Shown here: in pieces, positions 17,389 to 27,468 of the stretch | How positions within the stretch are numbered: position 1 is the stretch's first letter | Layout of the letters: every line of letters starts with the position of its first letter | Source: an uncultured Sterolibacterium sp. | GTDB lineage: Bacteria > Pseudomonadota > Gammaproteobacteria > Burkholderiales > Rhodocyclaceae | NCBI GenBank assembly: GCA_903930535.1 | Contig: CAIYYX010000276.1 | Span: forward strand, 1 to 43,784 | Direction of reading: 5' to 3' | Length of the DNA stretch: 43,784 bases | Position numbers and translations under genes: made by a program | Notes under the pieces: model-generated | Seen by the model: the letters and a program-made list of their open reading frames with translations, nothing else | The model's database searches: none | What the model was told of the DNA's origin: nothing

Positions 17389-18974
17389 CGCCCCTCCATT
17401 GCCAGAAGCGCCTCGGGCGTGTCCACGTCGGCGAAAATGGCATCGCTGGAAATGCTCACGGTTTTCACTTCCTCGGCGTGGCGGGCGAGCAGTTCGCGCG
17501 CCCCGACATCGCCGGAGAGTTCGCACATTTCCGCGAAGTAGCGGCGCGGCCAGAGGACCGGGTTGCCGCGCCGGCCGTCGCGCTCGGGAACGATGATGGC
17601 TAGCGCGTCCGGAGAAAATACCTCAAGCAGAGTGTCGATCTCAAGGGCGGTGATTTTCGGCATGTCGCCGAGCATGACCAGCACGCCATCGAGATCCCGG
17701 GGCAGGGCCTTCAGGCCGCAGCGCAGTGAGCTCGACATGCCCTCTGCGAAGGCCGGGTTGTGGGTGAAGGAGACGGGACTTCCGGCAAGCGCCTCTTCCA
17801 CTCGGGCCGCTTCGAATCCGGTGACGACCATGACTTGCGAACATTGGGATGCGCGTGCGGCAGCGACCACCATGGACACCAGCGGCACGCCATCGATCTT
17901 GCACAGCAGCTTGTTTCTCTCGCCCATTCTCGTCGAGCGCCCGGCAGCCAGGACGATGGCGCCGACGCGGGGCTTGGTCGCTTCCCCCTCGCCTTCATCG
18001 TGGGCGCTGCGGATCAGGCCGCCCACCCCCATGTTCATGATTTCCCCGCCGCCCACAGGCAGCCCTGCCAGCAGGCGCGCGAGCAGCCAGTCCAGGCCGT
18101 TCATCCTTCGCGAGCGCGCACAGCCCGGAAGATTGATCACCGTCACAGACCCGATGCGGGCGAGCAGCAGCATGTTGCCGGGCTCGACGGGCATGCCGAA
18201 ATGGCTGATCTCGCCGCCCAGTTCGACGATGGCCGAGGGCACCACATCGCCCCTGTCCTTGGTGACGGCCGCGCCGGAGATCAGGATCAGTTCGCAGCCT
18301 GCTGCCCGCGCCTGATCGAGTGCCGCGGCTATGGCGCCCGAATCGTGTTTGCAGCGCAGTTCCAGACTCAGGTGACTGCCCAGAGCTTCGATGCGGCTCT
18401 GGGTGACGGCGAGTGTCTTGTCGAGAATGCTGGGCGTAGTCGCGGATGATTCGCTCATGATCAGGGCCACCTTGTGCGGCATCAGCGGTGCCAGGCGCAG
18501 GGGCGGTGCTGCGGCGATCAGGTCTTTGCAGACCGCGATGCGGTCTTTGCCGACGGCGAAGGGAATGATCTTGATGGTCGCCACCACCTGTCCCTTGCGA
18601 ACCGGTGTGAAAGGGGCAAGCGTTCCCAGGGTGATGGCTTCGTCGACATGATTGATGCGGTCGATGACATCGCCATCGACCACGAAGATTCCCGATTCTT
18701 GCGCATGGAGATTACAGCGGCCGGCGTGGGCGATGCGGGGAGCGAGATGCTCGCTGGAGAGCATCTTTGCCAGGGCCGCTGCCGCCTGGTCTTCGTCGAG
18801 GTCGTCGGGCTCGAGCCTGGCGCCGGAAACCGCGGCAACGCCGGCTTCGCGCAGCAGTTTGATATCCGCCGCGGAGAGGCTGCGACCTTTCTTGAAAGTG
18901 GCCGAAGGCAGTTTCAGGGTGTGCGCCAGCATCACCCCTTCCGCCTGCTCACAAGGGAAGTCCCTAAAGATCAT
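17385..18974 (-). CDS. Molybdopterin-binding domain / MobA-like nucleotidyltransferase fusion
   Basis: A 529-residue two-domain protein. Residues about 1-330 resemble the MoeA-like molybdopterin-binding region, with the LISGAAVTKDRGDVVPSAI stretch (231-249), where this fold binds molybdopterin. Residues about 336-529 are a MobA/MocA-type nucleotidyltransferase with AAGRSTRMGERNKLL (343-357), the MLGDMPKI metal-binding motif and RRGNPVLW. MocA adds CMP and MobA adds GMP to the cofactor; the sequence alone does not decide which. It overlaps xdhC by 11 bases and sufS by four. Fusions of this type are found beside XdhC in proteobacteria. Confidence 0.87.
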   Translation of the reverse strand: MIFRDFPCEQAEGVMLAHTLKLPSATFKKGRSLSAADIKLLREAGVAAVSGARLEPDDLDEDQAAAALAKMLSSEHLAPRIAHAGRCNLHAQESGIFVVDGDVIDRINHVDEAITLGTLAPFTPVRKGQVVATIKIIPFAVGKDRIAVCKDLIAAAPPLRLAPLMPHKVALIMSESSATTPSILDKTLAVTQSRIEALGSHLSLELRCKHDSGAIAAALDQARAAGCELILISGAAVTKDRGDVVPSAIVELGGEISHFGMPVEPGNMLLLARIGSVTVINLPGCARSRRMNGLDWLLARLLAGLPVGGGEIMNMGVGGLIRSAHDEGEGEATKPRVGAIVLAAGRSTRMGERNKLLCKIDGVPLVSMVVAAARASQCSQVMVVTGFEAARVEEALAGSPVSFTHNPAFAEGMSSSLRCGLKALPRDLDGVLVMLGDMPKITALEIDTLLEVFSPDALAIIVPERDGRRGNPVLWPRRYFAEMCELSGDVGARELLARHAEEVKTVSISSDAIFADVDTPEALLAMEGR

Positions 18975-19656
18975 GACCGTGCTTGACCATTACAATCTGT
19001 GCGAGGACGGAAACCGCGATTTCGGCCGGCGAACGGCCACCGAGATCGAGTCCGACCGGGGCGTGAATGCGCGTGACCTGTTCGCCCAATCCCTCTGCAG
19101 TCAGACGTTCAACGCGCTGGGCATGGGTGCGGCGGCTGCCCAGCGCACCGATGTAAAAAGCCGGACTGGCCAGCGCTACAACCAGGGCGGGGTCGTCCAG
19201 CTTGGGGTCGTGGGTGAGCGTGACGACTGCCGTTTGTGCATCGGGGAGCCGCTTCGCCATGGCCTCGTCGGGCCACTCGTCGCTGAGTTCGACATCGGGA
19301 AAACGATCGGCATTGGCAAAGGCGCGCCGCGGGTCGATAACGGTGACTTCGAAGCCGGCCATGGTCGCCATCGGCGCGAGGAATTGCGCGATATGCACGG
19401 CGCCGACAACGAACAGCCGTGAGGGCGGGGCATAGACGCGGACGAAAAGGCCAGGGTCGGCTTCGAGCGGGCCGCTCTTGTCGGCCGCCAGGCGTGCGGC
19501 GATCTGCTCGAGATGCGCGGGGGTGAGCACCAGGTCTCCGTCAGGGCTTCCGCCGGCGATCAGGGATTGGCAGCCGTCAATGATGCGCGTCACGAGCGCG
19601 CAAGGCGATCTCGCCTGGCGGAGAGCAATAAGCCTATGGAGGATGTCGGCCTTCAT
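18964..19656 (-). CDS. xdhC: XdhC-family protein, C-terminal Rossmann-type part
   Basis: A 230-residue protein matching the C-terminal part of the XdhC/CoxI family, which carries and helps sulfurate the molybdenum cofactor for insertion into xanthine-dehydrogenase-type enzymes. It shows a Rossmann-like strand FVVGAVHIAQFL (about 103-114), VIDPRRAFANADRFP, TLTHDPKLDDPAL and IGALGSRRTHAQR, all typical. The start at 19656 overlaps the upstream N-terminal gene by ATGA (19653-19656), so XdhC is split into two coupled genes here. Confidence 0.88.
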   Translation of the reverse strand: MKADILHRLIALRQARSPCALVTRIIDGCQSLIAGGSPDGDLVLTPAHLEQIAARLAADKSGPLEADPGLFVRVYAPPSRLFVVGAVHIAQFLAPMATMAGFEVTVIDPRRAFANADRFPDVELSDEWPDEAMAKRLPDAQTAVVTLTHDPKLDDPALVVALASPAFYIGALGSRRTHAQRVERLTAEGLGEQVTRIHAPVGLDLGGRSPAEIAVSVLAQIVMVKHGHDL

Positions 19657-19976
19657 TCGACGCGCTCCACATAGACCTCGACCTTGCCGCCGCAAGCCAG
19701 CCCCACTTCCCAGGCCTGTTCGTCGCTGACGCCGAACTCGAGCAGCCTCGGCTTGCCGTCCGCGATGACCGCTCTTGCCTCGTGGATGACGGCGCCCTCG
19801 ATGCAGCCACCGGACACGGAGCCGAAGAATGCGCCCGTCTCGTCGACGACGAGATGGCTGCCGGCGGGTCGCGGCGAAGAGCCCCAGGTGCGCACCACCG
19901 TGGCCAGGGCCACACCCTTGCCGGCCATCTGCCATTGCCCGATGCGGGTGAAAACATCGTCAGTCTCAGTTGCCAT
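19653..19976 (-). CDS. xdhC: XdhC-family protein, N-terminal (CoxI-like) part
   Basis: A 107-residue protein equivalent to the N-terminal XdhC_CoxI domain. It shows VALATVVRTWGSSPRPAGSH (about 24-43) and GSVSGGCIEGAV, the family's hallmark, with the conserved cysteine in SGGCIEG. The start at 19976 has a GGAG site. It is first in the module that continues with the C-terminal XdhC part, the molybdopterin/nucleotidyltransferase fusion, sufS and sufU. No molybdoenzyme structural genes occur in the window, so the target enzyme must lie elsewhere. Confidence 0.9.
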   Translation of the reverse strand: MATETDDVFTRIGQWQMAGKGVALATVVRTWGSSPRPAGSHLVVDETGAFFGSVSGGCIEGAVIHEARAVIADGKPRLLEFGVSDEQAWEVGLACGGKVEVYVERVE

Positions 19977-19992
19977 GAATCGCTCCGAAAGC

Positions 19993-20028
19993 GGGGGGGT
20001 AGGTCGTGCTTTCACACAACCCACCCCC
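19993..20028. repeat. Imperfect inverted repeat between xdhC and tctC
   Basis: A G-rich arm (19993-20008) faces a C-rich arm (20013-20028) around CTTT, with a few mismatches and a bulge. It lies in the divergent promoter region. It contains GGTAGGTCG, like the repeats at 11952 and 31378, so it may be a decayed member of that family; it could also affect xdhC expression. Confidence 0.5.
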
Positions 20029-20061
20029 AGTTTACCCTCTGGCGGGCGAAACACTCCAACC

Positions 20062-20090
20062 TTGACAAGCGAATGGATATCACCTAATTT
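20062..20090 (+). promoter_or_regulatory. Sigma-70 promoter of the tctC-type gene
   Basis: TTGACA (20062-20067), a 17-bp spacer and TAATTT (20085-20090) form a near-consensus promoter. The predicted start is near 20097, about 30 bases before the binding-protein gene. Confidence 0.75.
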
Positions 20091-20127
20091 CAGCAGATCC
20101 TTCAAAAACAATCCGAGAGAGATGACC

Positions 20128-21105
20128 ATGCGCCGTTTCCTGACTGTCGCGCTATTCACCGCGATGCTATGTACGCTCTCTGCCGTACCCGCATTCGCGC
20201 AAACATTTCCGGCGAAAACCGTGCTTCTCGTGGTGCCATACCCGGCCGGGGGCAGCACGGATGCGCTCGCGCGTGCGCTGGCAATCGAACTCGGCAAGAT
20301 CTGGGGCCAGTCGGTGGTGGTCCAGAATGCAGCCGGCGCGGGCTCCATCATCGGCACCGAAAAAGTTGCCAGCGCCCCCCCCGATGGCCATACGCTGCTT
20401 TTGACCATCGATCCGACAGTGGTCAGCAACCGCTTTCTCTACAAGAAACTTCCCTACGATCCGGACAAGAGCCTGGCTCCGATAACCATGGTGGCGCGGA
20501 GCGGGCAGTTGATCATCGCTCATCCGTCGTTTCCTGCCAACAACCTGAAAGAACTTGTTGAAGCCGCCCGCCGCACTCCGGGAAGTGTCGCCTACGCCTC
20601 TTATGGCATTGGCACGCAGCCTCACCTGCTGTTCGAGGCGATGGGCAAGCGCGAAGGCGTTGAGTTTCTCCACGTGCCATACAAGGGTGTAGCGCCGGCA
20701 TCGACTGCGGCGATGAGCGGCGAGGTGCAGGTCACGGTGGCGAGCCCGGCGGCGGCCGGCGGCATGGTGAAAGGCGGCAGGGTCAAGGCGCTGGCTATCG
20801 GCGGTTTGCAACGCTCCAGCCTGTTTCCTGATGTCCCGACCATCGCCGAGTCGGGCTACCCCTACGCCGCCGCTGTGATCTGGTTCGGGCTCTTTGCACC
20901 CGGGGGTACCAGCGCGCAACTGGTGGAGCGCATCAATCGCGATGTGACGGGAATTGCAAAACGACCTGACTTCACCAAGAAGTACATCAGCGCATTTGGT
21001 CTCGATCTGGTTGCAGACACCCCGGCCGAATTTGCCGCTGCGATCCAGGCTGACGTGAAAGTTACCGCGGAGATGGTGAAGGCGTCAGGCGCCCAACCGG
21101 AGTAG
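20128..21105 (+). CDS. Periplasmic solute-binding protein, TctC/Bug family
   Basis: A 325-residue binding protein of the tripartite tricarboxylate transporter type, abundant in betaproteobacteria. A signal peptide (hydrophobic core then AFA-QT) is followed by FPAKTVLLVVPYPAGGSTDA, the family's N-terminal ligand loop, then ENAAGAGSIIGTE-like and YKGVAPA segments. The ATG at 20128 is preferred over one six bases upstream because the purine-rich site GAGAGAG is better spaced. No TctA or TctB membrane genes are nearby, as is usual for orphan Bug proteins. The ligand cannot be told; organic acids are typical. It converges on the Sel1-like gene. Confidence 0.9.
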   Translation: MRRFLTVALFTAMLCTLSAVPAFAQTFPAKTVLLVVPYPAGGSTDALARALAIELGKIWGQSVVVQNAAGAGSIIGTEKVASAPPDGHTLLLTIDPTVVSNRFLYKKLPYDPDKSLAPITMVARSGQLIIAHPSFPANNLKELVEAARRTPGSVAYASYGIGTQPHLLFEAMGKREGVEFLHVPYKGVAPASTAAMSGEVQVTVASPAAAGGMVKGGRVKALAIGGLQRSSLFPDVPTIAESGYPYAAAVIWFGLFAPGGTSAQLVERINRDVTGIAKRPDFTKKYISAFGLDLVADTPAEFAAAIQADVKVTAEMVKASGAQPE

Positions 21106-21108
21106 GGC

Positions 21109-21690
21109 CTAAATCCTTCGAGGTCTGCCCAGGCTATCAGGCTGTGAGCTTCCTTCGGGATGAAGAAGCTGGCCGAGCGCATAGGTCAATTTTAGACGCA
21201 ACGTCGGCAAGGGTGACAAGAATCGCCAGTCTTGCGCCTTCTGCTTTGCCTCTTTGTCCAGACATTCCGGCTGCCGCACAGCCTGTTCCCCGATATTGAG
21301 TATCAGCGCTTGCGCGCCTTCATGGCCGCTGCCGGCAGCGTCACGCAACAGGGTCGCCGCCGTTTGCAGCTTGTCCCTGGCGACCGCAGTGCTTCCCGCG
21401 CTGTCCTGATTATTCAGGATGATGCGCGCCAGCCGATATTGCGCCTCCAGACTGCCATAGAATGCCGCTTCGCAATACAGTTCGGAGGCCTGGCCAAAAT
21501 CCTGCCGTGCTTCGGCCACCGAAGCCTGAAGCAATATGAACTGTACCCTTGGCCCTTCCAGGGAGAATATGACCTCATCGTTTGCGGGCAAGCTCGGGCT
21601 TTGCGCTTGTACCCCAAAGGATGCAAGCAGGACGAGCACATAGGATAGCGCAGCCAGCCGGGATATCCTGCAAGAAAACTGGCCAGCCAT
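21109..21690 (-). CDS. Secreted Sel1/TPR-like repeat protein
   Basis: A 193-residue protein with a signal peptide (core LSYVLVLLASFGVQAQ). The mature part has helical repeats reminiscent of Sel1: residues with AEARQDFGQASELYCEAAFYGSLEAQYRLARI and GSGHEGAQALI patterns. The start at 21690 has an AGGAAGG site; the longer reading is unsupported. It is convergent with the binding-protein gene. Such proteins often serve as protein-protein adaptors in the periplasm, but no specific role is evident. Confidence 0.75.
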   Translation of the reverse strand: MAGQFSCRISRLAALSYVLVLLASFGVQAQSPSLPANDEVIFSLEGPRVQFILLQASVAEARQDFGQASELYCEAAFYGSLEAQYRLARIILNNQDSAGSTAVARDKLQTAATLLRDAAGSGHEGAQALILNIGEQAVRQPECLDKEAKQKAQDWRFLSPLPTLRLKLTYALGQLLHPEGSSQPDSLGRPRRI

Positions 21691-21780
21691 GGTATTGACC
21701 TTCCTATGCCGCTTCGCCGGCATGAATCGGGCCGGGAAGGGTGAAATCGTTGAACATTGAAGCAGTTTATATTTTAAAGC

Positions 21781-21798
21781 GGGCAAGAGGTATTGCCC
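21781..21798 (-). terminator. Stem-loop after the FMN protein gene
   Basis: GGGCAA-TACCTC-TTGCCC on the minus strand, followed by GCTTTAAAAT, lies about 50 bp past the stop of the glutamate-synthase-like gene. It is a short stem with only a weak T run, so it is a doubtful terminator. Confidence 0.35.
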
Positions 21799-21845
21799 TA
21801 TGGTCGTAGACGGCTTGTCAGGATTTGCTGCAGAGAGGGGGGGGC

Positions 21846-23498
21846 TTACCGTCCCTTGGCCCCACGATGGTGAAGCACGTTTGGCGGCGCCGCGAAGCTG
21901 TCGGCGCATGATGCTTCCCAGAATACCTTGAATGCCGGATGGTCAGGGATGGAAGACAGGAGTTCGCCGGGCTTCGCCCAATGATGCAGTGCCGCCAGGG
22001 AGCGCACCTCGGTGGCGGAAACCCGGCGTATCACATGCTCCGGGCCGAGTTCACGGGGATGGGAGAGTCCGGCTGCGGCCATAAGCTCTTTCAGCGCCAG
22101 CAGGGTGTTTTGATGGAACTGGAATACCCTTGCCGACTTGTCGGGTACATCGAGGGCGCGCATGCGTTTCGGGTCCTGGGTCGTGACGCCGGTCGGGCAC
22201 TTGCCGGTGTGGCAGGTCTGCGCCTGCAGGCAGCCCAGGGCGAACATGAAGCCGCGCGCCGAATTGCACCAGTCCGCACCCATGGCGATGGTGCGCGCCA
22301 TGTCAAAGGCGGTGATGATTTTCCCGGAAGCGCCCAGGCTGATGCGTTCGCGCAGATTCGTTCCCACCAGGGTGTTATGGACTAGCATCAGGCCTTCGCG
22401 CAACGGCGCGCCGACATGGTCGGTGAATTCCAGCGGGGCGGCGCCCGTGCCCCCCTCGCCGCCGTCTATCACGATGAAGTCTGGCGTGATACCGGTCTGC
22501 TGCATGGCCTTGACGATGGCAAACCATTCCCAGGGGTGGCCTATCGCCAGTTTGATGCCCACAGGTTTGCCGCCCGACAGTTCACGAAGCTTGGCGACGA
22601 AGGCTATCAATTCCAGGGGTGTGGAAAAAGCCGAATGGCGGGAAGGCGAGTTGCAGTCCTCTCCGACGGGTACGCCGCGCGCCTCGGCGATCTCGGGCGT
22701 CACCTTGGGCCCGAGCAACACGCCCCCGTGCCCCGGCTTTGCGCCCTGGGACAGCTTGATCTCTATCATTTTCACCTGGTCCGGGCGCGCATTCTCGACG
22801 AATTTTTTTTCGTCGAACTGGCCAGAGGCGTCGCGACAGCCGAAATAGCCGCTGCCGATTTCCCAGATCAGATCGCCGCCGGGTGCCCGGTGGTAGCGGG
22901 AGATCGAGCCCTCTCCGGTGTCGTGGCAAAAGTTGCCGCGCTTCGCTCCTTCATTCAAGGCCAATATCGCATTGGCCGAGAGCGCGCCGAAGCTCATCGC
23001 GGAAATATTGAAGACGCTGGCAGAGTATGGCTTCGCGCAGGCCGGCCCGCCGATGCTGATGCGGAAATCGTGGTTTTCAATTTCGAGCGGTGCGATGGAA
23101 TGGTTGATCCATTCGTAGTGCGCTTCATAGACATCAAGCTGCGTCCCGAAGGGACGCTTGTCGGTCGCCTGCTTGGAGCGCTGGTAGACGATTGAACGTT
23201 GCACGCGCGAGAAGGGCAGTTCATCGGAGTCCGCCTCGATGAAGTATTGCCTGATTTCCGGGCGGATGGTTTCGAAGAAAAAACGGAAATGCGCCAGCAC
23301 CGGGTAGTTGCGGCGGATCGCCTGCCTGCTCTGCAGGTAATCGACCAGGCCGACCAGGGCCAGGGTGGCAAAACACAGGGCCGGCCAAAGCCACAAGGAC
23401 GACAAGGGAAGCAGGAGAAGGCAGGCAGCGCAGAGAGTCGCGCAGATGGTCCAAGCCCAATAGCGTTGCGCAATGAAGCCGTCAAGAATTTTCAACAC
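21846..23498 (-). CDS. Membrane-anchored glutamate-synthase-like FMN-binding protein
   Basis: A 550-residue protein. Two N-terminal hydrophobic segments (about 14-34 and 36-53) anchor it, followed by the FMN-binding central-domain fold of glutamate synthase: NISAMSFGALSANA, GEGSISRYHR, KPGHGGVLLGPKVT, IDGGEGGTGAAP and ARGFMFALGCLQAQTCHTGKCPTGV, which carries the three cysteines where GltB holds a 3Fe-4S cluster. The glutaminase domain is absent, so it is not a standard glutamate synthase. It overlaps the upstream sensor remnant by seven bases, and its promoter may lie inside that remnant. The natural reaction is unknown. Confidence 0.85.
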   Translation of the reverse strand: MLKILDGFIAQRYWAWTICATLCAACLLLLPLSSLWLWPALCFATLALVGLVDYLQSRQAIRRNYPVLAHFRFFFETIRPEIRQYFIEADSDELPFSRVQRSIVYQRSKQATDKRPFGTQLDVYEAHYEWINHSIAPLEIENHDFRISIGGPACAKPYSASVFNISAMSFGALSANAILALNEGAKRGNFCHDTGEGSISRYHRAPGGDLIWEIGSGYFGCRDASGQFDEKKFVENARPDQVKMIEIKLSQGAKPGHGGVLLGPKVTPEIAEARGVPVGEDCNSPSRHSAFSTPLELIAFVAKLRELSGGKPVGIKLAIGHPWEWFAIVKAMQQTGITPDFIVIDGGEGGTGAAPLEFTDHVGAPLREGLMLVHNTLVGTNLRERISLGASGKIITAFDMARTIAMGADWCNSARGFMFALGCLQAQTCHTGKCPTGVTTQDPKRMRALDVPDKSARVFQFHQNTLLALKELMAAAGLSHPRELGPEHVIRRVSATEVRSLAALHHWAKPGELLSSIPDHPAFKVFWEASCADSFAAPPNVLHHRGAKGR

Positions 23499-23953
23499 GA
23501 TACCGTCTCCCTGAAATTGTACGGGTGCTGCAACGTAAGGCGGAATGCTTGCATCGCGACGACCTTGTTCACCAGCAGTTTATAGAACTCTGCAGCCGGG
23601 ATGGTGGGTGGAAAAATAAGGCTGGGAGATATGGGGCTTCCTGGCCGCAACAGTCGGCTGGTAGGCGTCACGGAATGAAACATCGCGCCCTGCCGGTTGG
23701 GAAGATAGGGGCTTTCCGCGATCAGGAAGATACCGTTGTCGAAGAGGGAGAACGGGCCTTTTTGTGCAATTACAATTTTCTCTTCGATGTCCCGGGCAAT
23801 CGAGGACACCAGGGAAATTTGTTCTTTTGTCAGGGGGGTGCGGAACTCGGCTTCGAAACAGGAGAGGGCGACGAAGGAAATCAGACTCACGAATGTGATG
23901 AACAGCGCAGAAGCCGCCAATGCCGTCTTGGTTTTCAGGCTGGAATACTTCAA
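23492..23953 (-). pseudogene. Frameshifted, truncated remnant of a Cache-type sensor
   Basis: The open frame gives 153 residues: a transmembrane segment (about 14-34), then EAEFRTPLTKEQISLVSSIARDI-like text as in double-Cache sensor N-termini, up to ESPYLPNRQG. After that the frame turns into low-complexity Pro/Ser-rich text. The neighbouring frame instead continues with GRDVSFRDAYQPTVAARKP, HISQPYFSTHHPG and a stop near 23580, exactly the ligand-loop text of Cache domains. This indicates an indel near 23688-23695 plus loss of the rest, including any output domain. It overlaps the next gene by seven bases. No function should be assumed. Confidence 0.7.
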
Positions 23954-24071
23954 TCTGCCTCCTCCTTCTGCAGGTCATTGCCTGCTTTTTTCGCGGGGAA
24001 ACCCTGTTAGTCAGTCGCGGCGAATAACCGGATTATGCACCTCTAGCGGCGAGGCAGGTGCTGCCCGAATA

Positions 24072-26100
<2,029 letters not shown>

Positions 26101-26102
26101 GT

Positions 26103-26456
26103 TTATCTCCCCGCCTCGACCAGCCTTGCCTTGAAATCTTCCTTGCTCATCCCGGTCTGCTGGGCGCCGATATCCTGCACGTCGAGGCCGAAGATTCCCG
26201 CGAACTTCGCCAGGTAATAGACGTTGCCGCCTGCCGCGAGCAATTGCAGAACATTGCGATTGCGGATGGCTTCCCGCTGCTCTGCGTTGAGCTCATACTT
26301 TTTGCAATAGGCATCCTCATCGCGCAGGAACAAGGCGCGGTTTTCCGCCGAGTTGAACGAGTAACACATCTTGTTCAGGGCATAGCCCTTGCGGGCCTGA
26401 TTGCCGTCGAAAAGAGTGGTTCCAGGAATGTCGCGTTTCTGTCTGGCTGGGGGCAT
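26103..26456 (-). CDS. ligA: Extradiol dioxygenase alpha subunit (LigA paralogue 2)
   Basis: A 117-residue helical subunit of LigA type that covers the active site of LigB. It shows IPGTTLFDGNQARKGYALNKMCYSF, AENRALFLRDEDAYC and the Asn-rich LQLLAAGGNVYYLAKFAGIFG stretch. The start at 26456 has a GGAGAG site. It is shorter than the paralogue at 29332-29733 because the N- and C-terminal tails differ. It lies two bases before ligB2, so the two subunits are made together. Confidence 0.9.
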   Translation of the reverse strand: MPPARQKRDIPGTTLFDGNQARKGYALNKMCYSFNSAENRALFLRDEDAYCKKYELNAEQREAIRNRNVLQLLAAGGNVYYLAKFAGIFGLDVQDIGAQQTGMSKEDFKARLVEAGR

Positions 26457-26471
26457 GGCTTCTCTCCAAGT

Positions 26472-27464
26472 TTAGAATGACTCGGTGTCAATTTCCTGCT
26501 GATTCGCATCGTTATAACGGGGACCTACGACCGTGCTCTGGTTGATGAGGGCATCCAGGCGCGCGATCATGGAACTGTCCAATTTCACTTCTGCGCCCTT
26601 GGCGTTCTCCTCGAGGTATTCGGGTTTCCGGGTGCCGAAGATCGGGATCACGATGGGGCTCTTGGCGAGCAGCCAGGCCAGCGCGAGTTGCGCCATGGTG
26701 CAGCCAAGTTCATCAGCAATCTGCCTGTATCCTGGCAGAAGCTTCAGGTTTCCCGCATAGTTTTCCGGCTTGAAGCGCGGCATGTTGCGCCTTATGTCTG
26801 TGGCTTCGAACTGGGCTTCCGGGTCGGTGAGGCGGCCGCTGAGAAATCCCCGGGCGAGCGGGCTGAAGGCGACGAAGGCGATGCCCAACTCCTTGCAGGC
26901 ATCGAGCACGGCGATCTCGGCGTTGCGCGTCCAGAGAGAGTATTCGGTCTGCAAGGCGGTGATGGGATGGACTGCGTGGGCTTTTCGCAAGGTCGCTGCC
27001 GAGACTTCGGACAATCCCAGGGTCTTCACCTTGCCTTCCTTCACCAGATCGCAGAGCGCACCGATGCTGTCCTCGATGGGCACCTTCTTGTCCCAGCGGT
27101 GCAGATAATACAAGTCGATGACCTCTGTCTGCAGGCGCTTCAAGCTCTCCTCGCAGGTGCGCTTCAGGGTCTCCGGACGACCGTCTATCAGTCGCTTGCC
27201 CTCTTCGTTCCTGAATATGCCGCACTTGCTGGCGAGCACGATTCTTGAGCGATGGGGTTTCAGCACGCGCCCGAACAGCGTCTCGTTGGCGCCAAAGCCA
27301 TAGAGGGCCGCGGTGTCGAAGAAATTGATGCCCAGATCGAGCGCTTTCAAGAGCAGCGCCTCGGCCGCCTCGGGCGCAGGAGGCGCACCGTAGGCGTGGC
27401 TGAGATTCATGCCGCCTAAGCCCAGCGACGAGACCTTGAAGGGTCCGAGATTCCGCTTCTCCAT
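26472..27464 (-). CDS. Aldo/keto reductase
   Basis: A 330-residue NADPH-dependent oxidoreductase of the AKR superfamily with a TIM-barrel pattern. The catalytic tetrad can be read as Asp50, Tyr55, Lys80 and His122 (FFDTAALYG, ASKCG, YYLHRWD). The C-terminal IFGTRKPEYLEENA is the usual cofactor-binding end. It sits between ligC and ligA2 with gaps of 4 and 15 bp, so it is in the aromatic operon. It may act on an aldehyde or keto intermediate, for instance vanillin-type aldehydes, but this is not shown. Confidence 0.88.
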   Translation of the reverse strand: MEKRNLGPFKVSSLGLGGMNLSHAYGAPPAPEAAEALLLKALDLGINFFDTAALYGFGANETLFGRVLKPHRSRIVLASKCGIFRNEEGKRLIDGRPETLKRTCEESLKRLQTEVIDLYYLHRWDKKVPIEDSIGALCDLVKEGKVKTLGLSEVSAATLRKAHAVHPITALQTEYSLWTRNAEIAVLDACKELGIAFVAFSPLARGFLSGRLTDPEAQFEATDIRRNMPRFKPENYAGNLKLLPGYRQIADELGCTMAQLALAWLLAKSPIVIPIFGTRKPEYLEENAKGAEVKLDSSMIARLDALINQSTVVGPRYNDANQQEIDTESF

Positions 27465-27468
27465 CGAC

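Noticed and set aside
15773-19976. Housekeeping SUF Fe-S assembly operon
   Set aside because: SufB, SufC and SufD are absent, and the neighbours are XdhC and molybdopterin genes, so a cofactor-sulfuration role fits better.
18700-20127. Molybdenum-cofactor riboswitch ahead of the xdhC module
   Set aside because: The leader is short and G/C-repeat-rich, with no Moco-motif resemblance that I could see.
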